Below, in pieces: positions 1-18,183 of a stretch of DNA of 64,000 nucleotides. Both the position numbers and the translations under genes were made by a program. The stretch is taken from contig NZ_FMWU01000028.1 in assembly GCF_900103195.1 (NCBI RefSeq), positions 1-64,000 on the forward strand, in the 5' to 3' direction. This DNA is from Methylobacterium sp. UNC378MF. GTDB taxonomy: Bacteria > Pseudomonadota > Alphaproteobacteria > Rhizobiales > Beijerinckiaceae. Below the pieces are notes generated by a model. The model worked only from the letters and a program-made list of their open reading frames with translations. It ran no database searches and was not told where the DNA came from. The stretch's first letter is position 1. Each line of letters starts with the position of its first letter.

Positions 1-1191
<1,191 letters not shown>

Positions 1192-1237
1192 ACCTGTACG
1201 GTCCGGGGCGGCGTCACGCGCCGCTCCGCCTCTCCCG

Positions 1238-1275
1238 CGCCGGCCTCCGACTCGAAGGAGGCCGGCGTTGCTGTT
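1238..1275 (+). terminator. Rho-independent terminator after tuf
   Basis: An 11-bp perfect stem (1238-1248 with 1257-1267) closes an 8-base loop. It is followed by a short T-rich stretch, TTGCTGTTT. It lies 47 bases past the tuf stop codon. Confidence 0.8.
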
Positions 1276-1549
1276 TCGGGTCGCCGGTCAGTCTCACCGG
1301 AGCCGCCGCGCGGCGCTCGTCGCGCTGGATCCCGGATCAGGGTCCGCTCTCGCTCCACCTTTGCGGGGAAGGGGCAGCGCAGGACAGAGCGCCATCCCTG
1401 TCCCGGGCGCATGCGGCGCCAGCGGAATGGGTCCCGGGACCCGGCGGCAGGAGGCGCCGCGAAAGCGGCTCTCCTGCGCCTCCGATCATCCCTATGCGTC
1501 GGGTAACCCCTTGCAAGCCGGGCCGCGATGAGGCATTGGGCGGTGCGCT
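1276..1549. other. Non-coding stretch between tuf terminator and tRNA-Trp
   Basis: No convincing gene on either strand; open frames here are GC-driven shadows. A CTTGCA hexamer at 1510-1515 could be a -35 box for the tRNA, but the matching -10 (GCATTG at 1533-1538) is poor, so I make no promoter call. Confidence 0.5.
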
Positions 1550-1626
1550 AGGAGTGTAGCTCAACTGGTCAGAGCGCCGGTCTCCAAAACCGGAGGTTGC
1601 GGGTTCGAGTCCCTCCACTCCTGCCA
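1550..1626 (+). tRNA. trnW: tRNA-Trp (anticodon CCA)
   Basis: The 7-bp acceptor stem AGGAGTG/CACTCCT pairs 1550-1556 with 1616-1622. The anticodon loop is CTCCAAA, giving anticodon CCA. A GGTTCGAGTC T-arm is present. Discriminator G (1623) and the CCA end (1624-1626) are encoded. A tRNA-Trp between tuf and secE is a conserved arrangement in alphaproteobacteria. Confidence 0.97.
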
Positions 1627-1808
1627 GACATTCAGCCCGATCCCGCGCGGTGGCCCGGTCGACAAGCCGGGGGAGTTGCGCTAGAGCGGGCGCAATCCGA
1701 GATCTGAAGCGACCGTCGGTGCGGGCCCATCCGGGTCCTCGGCGCCGACATTCGCATTCCCGGATGCGGTCTCTGCCTCGGGGCCGAACACGCACAGACA
1801 CTGGCGCC

Positions 1809-2105
1809 ATGGCATCGAACGAAGCGACCAAGAAGGTGGACCTGGTGCGCGGCGCAGCCCGCGGCCCCGCGAATCCGCCGCCGGCCCGGCCGGCGACGCC
1901 GGCTCGCGCGCCGCAGAAGCGCGCCACGCCCGGCGAGTTCTTCGCGCAGGTCCGCGACGAGGCCCGCAAGGTGACGTGGCCCACCCGCCGGGAGACCACG
2001 ATCACGACGATCATGGTGTTCGTGATGGTCGTGGCCGCAAGCCTGTTCTTCACGGTCGTGGACCAGGCCCTGCGCTTCGTGGTCGGCCTGATCCTGGGCG
2101 TCTGA
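1809..2105 (+). CDS. secE: Preprotein translocase subunit SecE
   Basis: Small membrane subunit of the SecYEG translocon. The protein is 98 residues. A Pro/Ala-rich N-terminal extension of about 40 residues precedes the conserved amphipathic segment with VTWPTRRE, then one transmembrane helix near the C-terminus (about residues 65-95). The ATG at 1809 is chosen over an in-frame GTG at 1650, which would add 53 low-complexity residues and begins just after the tRNA. It lies directly upstream of nusG, the near-universal secE-nusG pairing. Confidence 0.95.
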   Translation: MASNEATKKVDLVRGAARGPANPPPARPATPARAPQKRATPGEFFAQVRDEARKVTWPTRRETTITTIMVFVMVVAASLFFTVVDQALRFVVGLILGV

Positions 2106-2178
2106 ATCGGAGGCGTCTGAGGGCGGCTCGCCGTCGATCGGGGGAGGCCCCGCGGACTTGTCGGAGTTGAACGGAACC

Positions 2179-2712
2179 GTGTCGAAGCGCTGGTACATCG
2201 TCCACGCCTACTCGAACTTCGAGAACAAGGTCGCCCAGTCCATCAAGGACCAGGCGGCCCAGCGCGGGCTGACCGAGCTGTTCGACGAGGTGATGGTCCC
2301 GACCGAGAAGGTCGTGGAGGTGCGCCGCGGCCGGAAGGTCGATGCCGAGCGCAAGTTCTTCCCCGGCTACGTCCTGGTGAAGTGCGACCTCACCGACGAG
2401 GTCTACCACCTCATCAAGAACACCCCGAAGGTCACGGGCTTCCTCGGTGCCGACAAGTCGAAGCCGGTTCCGATCCCCGATGCCGAGGCCGAGCGGATCA
2501 AGGGCCAGGTCGCCGAGGGCGTCGACCGGCCGAAGCCCTCGATCTCCTTCGAGATCGGCGAGACCGTCCGGGTCGCCGACGGCCCGTTCGCCAGCTTCAA
2601 CGGCACCGTCGAGGAGATCGACGATGCCCGGTCCCGCCTCAAGGTGGCTGTGTCGATCTTCGGCCGCGCGACTCCGGTGGAGCTGGAATACGCCCAGGTC
2701 GAGAAGGCCTGA
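2179..2712 (+). CDS. nusG: Transcription termination/antitermination factor NusG
   Basis: Binds RNA polymerase, suppresses pausing and links transcription to Rho or the ribosome. The N-terminal NGN domain starts at KRWYIVHAYSNFE and includes the conserved FFPGYVLV segment. A C-terminal KOW domain (about residues 125-177) contains GPFASFNGTV. I chose the GTG at 2179 (177 residues) because homologues begin just before KRWY. A TTG at 2158 in the same frame, with a GGGGAGG stretch upstream, would add seven residues and cannot be excluded. It follows secE by 73 bases. Confidence 0.97.
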   Translation: MSKRWYIVHAYSNFENKVAQSIKDQAAQRGLTELFDEVMVPTEKVVEVRRGRKVDAERKFFPGYVLVKCDLTDEVYHLIKNTPKVTGFLGADKSKPVPIPDAEAERIKGQVAEGVDRPKPSISFEIGETVRVADGPFASFNGTVEEIDDARSRLKVAVSIFGRATPVELEYAQVEKA

Positions 2713-2724
2713 GCTTCCTGATTT

Positions 2725-2744
2725 CGGCGGCCCTGAGGCCGCCG
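2725..2744 (+). other. Hairpin after nusG
   Basis: Perfect 8-bp stem (2725-2732 with 2737-2744) with a CTGA loop, 13 bases past the nusG stop. There is no T-run after it, so it may be a weak or Rho-assisted terminator or an RNA-processing site. Confidence 0.5.
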
Positions 2745-2781
2745 CATCATTCCGGCCATCGCTGAGCGACGGCCGCGAACT

Positions 2782-2807
2782 TGCCCCATCCTCCTGAGGT
2801 TGGGGCA
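2782..2807 (+). promoter_or_regulatory. Stem-loop in the rplK leader
   Basis: TGCCCCA (2782-2788) pairs with TGGGGCA (2801-2807), with a smaller CCT/AGG pairing inside. It sits in the 217-base space before rplK. In many bacteria L1 represses rplK-rplA by binding this leader; that role is inferred here from position only. Confidence 0.35.
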
Positions 2808-2929
2808 TCATCCGCGGGAGATCCGCCCGGCCTCGCCTCCGGGATTCACGGCTCGCACCGCGACCTGCAACCGTCCGACCCGCCGCGCTTCAGGCCGCGT
2901 GGGGGCGGATTCTCATTGGGAGCAGTCCC

Positions 2930-3379
2930 ATGGCGAAGAAGATCACGGGCTACGTGAAGCTTCAGGTCCCGGCCGGCGCAGCGAACCCGTCGCCGCCGAT
3001 CGGTCCCGCGCTCGGTCAGCGCGGCCTCAACATCATGGAATTCTGCAAGGCCTTCAACGCGAAGACCGCGCAGATGGAGAAGGGCACCCCGATCCCGGTG
3101 ATCATCACCGCGTATCAGGACCGCTCCTTCACCTTCGAGATGAAGCAGCCCCCGGTCACCTTCTTCCTGAAGAAGGCCGTCGGCCTGAAGATCGGCAAGA
3201 AGCCGGCCTCCGGCTCGAAGACCCCCGGCAAGGGTCCGACCGTCGGCAAGATCTCCGAGGCGCAGCTGCGCGAGATCGCCGAGAAGAAGATGCCCGACCT
3301 CAACTGCGACTCGATCGAGTCGGCCGTTGCCATGATCCGCGGCTCCGCCCGGGCCATGGGCCTCGAAGTCACGGCCTGA
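2930..3379 (+). CDS. rplK: 50S ribosomal protein L11
   Basis: Binds the GTPase-associated centre of 23S rRNA at the base of the L12 stalk. The 149-residue protein has the N-terminal PPIGPALGQRGLNIMEFCKAFN region (the proline-rich thiostrepton-site domain) and the C-terminal RNA-binding domain ending IRGSARAMGLEV. The ATG at 2930 is clear. rplA follows after 11 bases. Confidence 0.98.
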   Translation: MAKKITGYVKLQVPAGAANPSPPIGPALGQRGLNIMEFCKAFNAKTAQMEKGTPIPVIITAYQDRSFTFEMKQPPVTFFLKKAVGLKIGKKPASGSKTPGKGPTVGKISEAQLREIAEKKMPDLNCDSIESAVAMIRGSARAMGLEVTA

Positions 3380-3390
3380 GGGAGGAGATC

Positions 3391-4089
<699 letters not shown>

Positions 4090-4117
4090 CGCAAGGCGAA
4101 TCGTCCACGCGGCGCAG

Positions 4118-4150
4118 CGCCCGGCCGGAAACGGCCGGGCGTTTTCTGTT
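4118..4150 (+). terminator. Rho-independent terminator after rplA
   Basis: A 10-bp perfect stem (4118-4127 with 4132-4141) with a GAAA tetraloop, followed by TTTTCTGTT. It ends the nusG/rplKA transcription unit and separates it from the radical SAM gene and rplJL. Confidence 0.9.
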
Positions 4151-4280
4151 GCGGGGGCGACAATGGAGCGGCCGCCCGGGACCCTGCCACCGCTTGCCGC
4201 AGAGCGGCACCATGTCCCTCACGCCATTCTTAACTCCGGAGGGGGGCGCCAACCGGCACGGCTGTGCTAGATATCCCATC

Positions 4281-5924
4281 ATGCGATGCACCCTGACGGT
4301 CACCTCCAAGCGACGCATCCTGTGCGTCTTTCCCGCCTACACGCCGTCCTTCGGGACATTCTCCCATGCCTACCCGCTAATGGGCGGGGTGAAGGCGTTC
4401 ATGCCGCCGCAGGGGCTGCTGCTGATCGCGGCCTACATGCCGGAGGCGTGGGAATGCCGGTTCATCGATGAGAATATCCGCCGCGCGGGTCCGGCCGATT
4501 TCGCCTGGGCGGACGCGGTCTTCGTCTCCGGCATGCACATCCAGGAGCCGCAGATCCACGACATCCGCGACCGCGCTCACGCGGCCGGCAAGGTCACGGT
4601 GCTGGGCGGCCCCTCCGTCTCGGGGGCGCCCGAGAAGTATCGTGATTTCGACTACCTCCATATCGGCGAGATCGGCGATGCCACCGATCAGCTCGTCGCG
4701 CGCCTCGACGCCGACCTCACGCCGCCGCCCGCCCAGATGGTGCTGGAGACGAAGGACCGACTCGCCCTCGCGGATTTCCCGGCCCCGGCCTACGAGGCGG
4801 CGCCGCTCAAGCGCTACCTGATCGGCTCCCTGCAATTCTCGTCGGGCTGTCCCTATCGCTGCGAGTTCTGCGACATCCCGCAGCTCTACGGCCGCCAGCC
4901 GCGCCTGAAGAGTCCGGAGCAGATGTGCGCCGAACTCGACGCCATCATCAGCCAGCCGGGCCATCCGGCGGTGGTCTACTTCGTCGACGACAATTTCATC
5001 GGCAATCGCAAGGCGACCCGCGAGATGCTGCCGCATCTCGTCGAATGGCAGAAGAAGAACAATTACCCGCTGCAGTTCGCCTGCGAGGCGACGCTGAACA
5101 TGGCCAAGCAGCCCGAGATCCTCGAGCTGATGCGGCAGGCGAACTTCATGACGGTGTTCGTCGGCATCGAGACGCCGGAGGCGGAGGCGCTCAAGGGCAT
5201 CGACAAGACCCACAACGCCGCAGTGCCGATGTACGAGGCGATCGAGACCCTCAATTCCTACGGGCTCGAGGTGACCTCGGGCATCATCCTGGGCCTCGAT
5301 TCCGACACCGACAAATCCGAGCAGAACCTGATCGACTTCATCGACCGCTCGGCGATTCCGGTCCTGACCATCAACCTGCTCCAGGCCCTGCCCAAGACCC
5401 CGCTCTGGGACCGGCTAGAGCGCGAAGGCCGGCTCCTCCACGATGCCAGCCTGGAATCGAACGTCCTGTTCAAGCGCCCCCACGATTCCGTGGTCAGCAG
5501 CTGGCGGCGGGCGATCGCGCATGCCTACGATCCGGAGAGGATCTTCGAGCGTTTCAAGCACCAATGCGCGGTGACCTATCCGAACCGGATCACCACGCCG
5601 ACCGCCGGCAAGCTGACCTTCACCAACCTGCGCCGGGGTCTGATCCTCGGCTTCAACATCATCACCCGGGTCGGGATCTTCTCGGACTATCGCAAGCCGT
5701 TCTGGAGCGCGGCCGGCTACGCGCTGAAGCGGGGGCAGATCGAGGCCGTGTTCAACATGGGCTTCGTCGCCCATCACCTGATCCGCTTCACCCGCGAGGC
5801 CCTGCGCGGCGAGCACAACGCCTCCTTCTACGCCGCCAAGGCCGCGGAGGCGAAGGAAGCCCGCGACCGGAGCTGGTGGGAGGCCGCGAGGCGCAAACTG
5901 GTTCCCGAGCGCGAGGCGGCGTAG
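4281..5924 (+). CDS. hpnP: B12-binding radical SAM protein, candidate hopanoid C-2 methylase
   Basis: 547 residues. The N-terminal half is a cobalamin-binding-type Rossmann domain. The radical SAM core holds the CX3CX2C cluster ligands C190, C194 and C197 (GCPYRCEFCDIP) and is followed by FVDDNFIGNRKA and a GIETPE segment; the C-terminal region is DUF4070-like. This architecture matches HpnP, which methylates hopanoids at C-2 in Methylobacterium and Rhodopseudomonas; the N-terminal RILCVFPAYTPSFGTF stretch fits my recollection of HpnP, but I could not align it. The ATG at 4281 places that motif near the N-terminus; an ATG at 4212 is in frame but lacks a ribosome site. A TGTGCTAGATA stretch just upstream resembles a -10 box. 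The gene sits between rplA and rplJ, unlike the usual contiguous order. Paralogous to the gene at 26834-28531. Confidence 0.72.
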   Translation: MRCTLTVTSKRRILCVFPAYTPSFGTFSHAYPLMGGVKAFMPPQGLLLIAAYMPEAWECRFIDENIRRAGPADFAWADAVFVSGMHIQEPQIHDIRDRAHAAGKVTVLGGPSVSGAPEKYRDFDYLHIGEIGDATDQLVARLDADLTPPPAQMVLETKDRLALADFPAPAYEAAPLKRYLIGSLQFSSGCPYRCEFCDIPQLYGRQPRLKSPEQMCAELDAIISQPGHPAVVYFVDDNFIGNRKATREMLPHLVEWQKKNNYPLQFACEATLNMAKQPEILELMRQANFMTVFVGIETPEAEALKGIDKTHNAAVPMYEAIETLNSYGLEVTSGIILGLDSDTDKSEQNLIDFIDRSAIPVLTINLLQALPKTPLWDRLEREGRLLHDASLESNVLFKRPHDSVVSSWRRAIAHAYDPERIFERFKHQCAVTYPNRITTPTAGKLTFTNLRRGLILGFNIITRVGIFSDYRKPFWSAAGYALKRGQIEAVFNMGFVAHHLIRFTREALRGEHNASFYAAKAAEAKEARDRSWWEAARRKLVPEREAA

Positions 5925-6311
5925 TTTGGATCCCGAATGCGACGACCCGCGGACCGGCCTCGAGGTTCGGCAGGCCATCGGCAGGCCGGAGGTGCGGCCG
6001 GTGCGACGGACATGCCGGTCTTGACCTCATCCTGAGGTGGCGGAGCGCAGCGGAGGCCTCGAAGGAGGCCTCCAGGGATCGCAGCGGGTTCTGGAGCCCT
6101 CGTTCGAGGCCCGCTGAAGCGGGCACCCCAGGATGAGGTGGAGGATTGGATATCGGTCGGTCTTGACCGACCCGCGTTCGAGATCCGGCTGTCGGAGAGG
6201 TCATCGTGCGGCGGACGGGGCCGCGGGACGCGCCTGAACCGCTTACCCATGCGTCTCGGGCTCTTCTCCTGCGCAAGTCCTTGCCTGCGGCGGAAAAGTC
6301 GCGCTTCGGCC
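5925..6311. other. Intergenic region upstream of the rplJ promoter
   Basis: No gene is supported. Most of it is taken up by an imperfect palindromic element (6025-6137), described separately. Confidence 0.6.
6025..6137. repeat. Dispersed intergenic palindrome
   Basis: The ends are 15-base inverted repeats, 6025-6039 and 6124-6137 plus one, differing at one base (CCTCATCCTGAGGTG against its complement). Between them are further self-complementary blocks such as GGAGGCCTCGAAGGAGGCCTCC. Elements with this CATCCTGAGG / CCTCGAAGGAGGCC wording are scattered through Methylobacterium and related genomes. Confidence 0.65.
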
Positions 6312-6340
6312 CTTGGCAGGTGGCTTGCTAGGCTCTATAC
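6312..6340 (+). promoter_or_regulatory. Promoter for rplJL (rpoBC)
   Basis: CTTGGC (6312-6317), 17 bases, then CTATAC (6335-6340). This is close to the alphaproteobacterial housekeeping consensus CTTGAC-N17-CTATAT. It gives a leader of about 410 bases before rplJ, as expected for an L10-regulated operon. Confidence 0.7.
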
Positions 6341-6756
6341 ACCGCGCCTCACGCATTTCATCCTCACGGAAGGAGAACGGCCAATCGGCCGGTTTCCGCT
6401 CGAAATGTCGCCCGGGCAACCGGGTGGCAAAGGCCGGCAGGATCCAGGGGGCGACGAGCCCCGCGGAGCCTTGTCCGGCCATGTCCTGTCCGAGACTGCA
6501 GGTGCCGGTTCGCCGGCTTAATCCGCCAGCCTGCACAGACGGGGAAGACCGAATTCGAAAAGCCTCGCCTCGGCCCCCGGCTGCGGAGAGGTGTCGGTTT
6601 GAACCAACTCGCCCGAGGCGGCCTCCAGGGGTGCGCGCGGGGACAGGGCCGCGAAGCGTCGTTCGGACGTTCCCGGTCTTTCGGCCGAGATCACGTCCGG
6701 GCGGCATGTGCAACCGGCGGACCCGACACCGGGTTCCGCCAACCGGAGAGAGCCCA
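6341..6756 (+). promoter_or_regulatory. Long rplJ leader with SD-adjacent hairpin (L10 leader candidate)
   Basis: The stretch from promoter to rplJ has no open frame with coding character. Just before the gene, GGCGGA-CCCG (6716-6725) pairs with CGGG-TCCGCC (6730-6740, one bulged T), ending five bases before the GGAGAG ribosome site. L10 (with L12) is known to repress its operon by binding the rplJ leader. The placement fits, but I could not match the full L10-leader fold by eye. Confidence 0.5.
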
Positions 6757-7275
6757 GTGGACCGGACAGCTAAAGCTGATCTCGTCTCGACGCTCAACGG
6801 CGTGTTCAATCAGAGCGCCGTCGTCGTCGTGGCCCACTACAAGGGCCTCACGGTCGCCGACATGCAGAAGCTGCGTTCGCAGATGAAGCAGGCTGGCGCC
6901 ACCGTGAAGGTCGCCAAGAACAGCCTCGCCGGCATCGCACTCGATGGCACGGACGTCGCCTCCATCAAGCCGCTCCTGAAGGGCCCGACCCTGCTCGCCT
7001 ATTCCGGCGACCCGGTCGCTGCCGCCAAGGTCGCGGTGGATTTCGCCAAGGTCAACGACAAGCTCGTGATCCTCGGCGGCGCGATGGGGAAGACCGCCCT
7101 GAACCCGGACGGCGTGAAGGCTCTCGCCTCGCTCCCGTCCCTCGACGAACTGCGCGCCAAGATCGTGGGCCTCGTACAGGCGCCCGCGACGAAGATCGCT
7201 CAGGTCGTCAACGCGCCGGCTGCCAAGCTCGCCCGCGTGTTCGGGGCCTATGCCAAGAAGGACGAGGCCGCCTGA
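6757..7275 (+). CDS. rplJ: 50S ribosomal protein L10
   Basis: Base of the ribosomal stalk, binding L12 dimers and 23S rRNA. 172 residues, normal length. It opens with the L10 core (AVVVVAHYKGLTVADMQKLR, then VAKNSLAGIA) and ends with the alanine-rich C-terminal helix that carries L12 (VVNAPAAKLARVFGAYAKK). The GTG at 6757 is chosen because GGAGAG (6745-6750) lies six bases before it and homologues begin at DRTAKADL. rplL follows after 49 bases. Confidence 0.97.
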   Translation: MDRTAKADLVSTLNGVFNQSAVVVVAHYKGLTVADMQKLRSQMKQAGATVKVAKNSLAGIALDGTDVASIKPLLKGPTLLAYSGDPVAAAKVAVDFAKVNDKLVILGGAMGKTALNPDGVKALASLPSLDELRAKIVGLVQAPATKIAQVVNAPAAKLARVFGAYAKKDEAA

Positions 7276-7324
7276 GGCCCTTCAAAAATCACCTGTTCGA
7301 ACCGATATCTGAGAGGAATTGAAA

Positions 7325-7702
<378 letters not shown>

Positions 7703-7767
7703 GTCGACGATGGGCCGGGACCGGCCCATCACCCCACGAAGGTCCGTTTCGGGCCTGTCGTGACCGG

Positions 7768-7796
7768 AGCCCGCGGGTGTTGCACCCGCGGGCTTT
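7768..7796 (+). terminator. Attenuator/terminator between rplL and rpoB
   Basis: 12-bp perfect stem (7768-7779 with 7783-7794) with a TTG loop and only a short TT tail. The short tail suggests partial termination, like the rplL-rpoB attenuator of E. coli, which lowers polymerase output relative to ribosomal protein. Confidence 0.7.
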
Positions 7797-7947
7797 AGGC
7801 CGCTTCGGCGGATGGTCCCGAAAGGGGCCGGCGAGACATTCGGTTCGGTGGCGCGGCCCGGCGGGGCGCGCGTCGCGGCCCGGTGCGGGAGGTCCCTGTC
7901 GGGAACGCTTCCCCGGGCGAGAGGTACGCGGGTAGGAGCGAGGTCAC

Positions 7948-12072
<4,125 letters not shown>

Positions 12073-12092
12073 AGCCAGTCGCAAAAAACCTC

Positions 12093-12120
12093 CCGTGGCG
12101 GCGGAGTGCCGCCGCCACGG
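12093..12120 (+). other. Hairpin between rpoB and rpoC
   Basis: A perfect 12-bp stem (12093-12104 with 12109-12120) with AGTG loop, 20 bases past the rpoB stop. No T-run follows on the plus strand, so it is more likely an mRNA-processing or stability element than a terminator. Confidence 0.55.
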
Positions 12121-12250
12121 TCGAGCGGGAAGGGGAGGGGCCTTCCGTGTTTGACGACGGTGAGCAGCGCCCGTGCGGGGTGCGGCGCCGGACCTTTTTC
12201 AGGACGCGGTGGCCCGGCGCGGGGCTGCCGGCGTCAACAAGGAGCGGATC

Positions 12251-16462
<4,212 letters not shown>

Positions 16463-16488
16463 AGCGACAGGCAGGATTGAGATGAGAG

Positions 16489-16518
16489 AGGGCGGCCTTC
16501 GGGCCGCCCTTTTTCTTT
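16489..16518 (+). terminator. Rho-independent terminator after rpoC
   Basis: 9-bp perfect stem (16489-16497 with 16502-16510) with a UUCG tetraloop, followed by TTTTTCTTT counting the last stem base. It ends the rplJL-rpoBC unit. Confidence 0.92.
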
Positions 16519-16542
16519 GCGGCGTGCCTTTTCCAGTGCGGC

Positions 16543-16636
16543 CGTCCTTGCGAGGGGAGCAAAGCAATCCAGGGCGGGCGCCACGCTTCCTGACGTCCCG
16601 CTGCCCTGGGTCCCTTCGCTCCGCTCGTGATGACGG
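16543..16636. repeat. Dispersed intergenic palindrome
   Basis: Imperfect inverted repeat. The left arm reads CGTCCTTGCGAGGGGAGC-AAAGCAATCCAGGGC. The right arm reads GCCCTGGG and then CTTCGCTCCGCTCGTGATGACGG, largely complementary. Similar 'TTGCGAGNGNAGCNAAGCAATCCAGG' elements are common between genes in Methylobacterium and Bradyrhizobium-type genomes. No gene is supported in 16519-16786. Confidence 0.6.
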
Positions 16637-16786
16637 GGAGGGAAGCGTCAACCGCAGCGTTCAACCCGGAACCGTATCAGGACACGCGCGACCATCCGGC
16701 CTTAACCACGGCTCAACCATACCGGGCGATAAATCCTGCGCGGCCGCAGAAACACCCTGGAAACGGGGAGGATCGGGCCGGTTCGG

Positions 16787-17971
16787 GTGCGTGAGTGCGG
16801 GTCTGGCGTCGTGGGCACGAGACGAGGACGGGAATCGAGCCTGCGCTGGCTCTCGGCGGCGCTGACGCCCTGGATGGTCGGACTCGGCCTCCTGGTGTCG
16901 TTCACCGCCGATGCCGGCACGGAGAACGCCATCGGCGCGAGCCGGCTCGGGGTGATCGACGCCCAGACCGTCCCCCCCCTGCCGCCCGGCACCCTGCTGA
17001 TCGGATCCGCCCTGCGCCCCCTCGGCGACGAGCCGCCTCAGGCGGTGTTCAAGACCGGTGCCCATGTCTTCCCGGTGGTGCAGCGGGGCGGCAAGGGCAA
17101 TCCAGCCCGGCCGCCGGCCGAGAGCTTCGCGCGGCGGGCCGCGAACCTGCGGGAGGCGGGCGGCGCCCTGGTCTTCGGCGACGTCACCGGCAGCGTCACC
17201 GGCGTGCTGACCCAGGGGGCCGCCGTCTGGGATCCGGATTCCGAGCCGGAGGCCACCTTCATCCCCGTGCCCGATCTCGGCCTGACCACCGGCGCCGGCA
17301 CCGCCGCCTCCACGGGCGAGGGGACAGCCGATCTCACCGAGGATGGCGGTCCCGAGCGCTTCGACGGCTCGACGCCGCCGGTGCCCCGGGCCATCGCCCT
17401 ATCCTCCACGACGCCCGCGCCAGCGGATGCGATCCCCGTCGAGATCGCCGCGGCCAGCCTCGCGCTCCCCGATTTCGCACTCCGCACCGAGCGCCCGGAC
17501 AGTGCCCAGCCGGTCCCCGAGGATGCCCGCCGGCGCTACGCCGACCTGATCGACCCGAATGCCCTCGACAAGGAGCAGCGCTGCCTGTCGGAGGCGGTCT
17601 ATTTCGAGGCCCGGAGCGAGCCCGAGGCGGGCCAGGCCGCCGTGGCCCAGGTGGTGCTCAATCGCGTGAAGAGCGGCCTGTACCCGGCGAGCGTCTGCGG
17701 CGTCGTCTACCAGAACCGGCATCATTACATGGGCTGCCAATTCTCCTTCGCCTGCGAGGGCAAGTCCCTGCGCATCACCGATGCCGGCGCCTGGGAATCG
17801 GCGACCCGGATCGCCCGCTCGGTGATCGAGGGTCGGACCTACCTCGCCGAGGTCGGCGCCGCGACCCACTACCATGCCGACTACGTGCGTCCGGGCTGGG
17901 CGCGCCGGCTGCGCAAGATGGACGTGATCGGCCGGCACATCTTCTACCAGCTGCGGGCCGGGCAGACCTGA
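16787..17971 (+). CDS. SleB-type cell wall hydrolase
   Basis: Probable peptidoglycan-cleaving enzyme. 394 residues with a hydrophobic N-terminal segment (about 24-42, ending in an A-D-A type site), so exported or membrane-anchored. A long low-conservation linker (about 60-255) follows. The C-terminal Hydrolase_2/SleB domain (about 262-390) has LSEAVYFEARSEP, GQAAVAQVVLNRV, YMGCQFSFACEG and ATHYHADYV; the Glu after LS is the presumed catalytic acid. In Methylobacterium this would be a growth or division hydrolase, not a spore cortex enzyme. GTG at 16787 is the most upstream start near a GGGGAGGA stretch; GTG 16811 is also possible. Confidence 0.88.
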   Translation: MRECGSGVVGTRRGRESSLRWLSAALTPWMVGLGLLVSFTADAGTENAIGASRLGVIDAQTVPPLPPGTLLIGSALRPLGDEPPQAVFKTGAHVFPVVQRGGKGNPARPPAESFARRAANLREAGGALVFGDVTGSVTGVLTQGAAVWDPDSEPEATFIPVPDLGLTTGAGTAASTGEGTADLTEDGGPERFDGSTPPVPRAIALSSTTPAPADAIPVEIAAASLALPDFALRTERPDSAQPVPEDARRRYADLIDPNALDKEQRCLSEAVYFEARSEPEAGQAAVAQVVLNRVKSGLYPASVCGVVYQNRHHYMGCQFSFACEGKSLRITDAGAWESATRIARSVIEGRTYLAEVGAATHYHADYVRPGWARRLRKMDVIGRHIFYQLRAGQT

Positions 17972-18022
17972 GGCGGGTCCGGCCTGACTTCATAAAAGAG
18001 AGTGGCAAAAATCCGAACAATG

Positions 18023-18034
18023 CTACCTAGGTAG
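18023..18034. promoter_or_regulatory. Perfect 12-bp palindrome in an AT-richer upstream region
   Basis: CTACCTAGGTAG is its own complement. It lies about 150 bases before the secreted repeat protein gene, in a stretch visibly richer in A/T than its surroundings. It could be an operator; no regulator is known. Confidence 0.35.
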
Positions 18035-18183
18035 GCGACGCCTAAGCAGTCGAAACCAAGGGTTAATTTTACCTTCGTTCCTGATAATGCTTGCGCGCCG
18101 GGCAACGAGTCTGGCCTCTGGTACGTCGAGACGAGCGCCGCGTCCGCGCCGCGTCTCGTAGTAATGCGTATCAGAGGACTTCC

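Noticed and set aside
1550..1626. Minus-strand frame with GVEGLEPATSGFGDRRSDQLSYTP
   Set aside because: False translation of the antisense of tRNA-Trp; a common annotation artefact.
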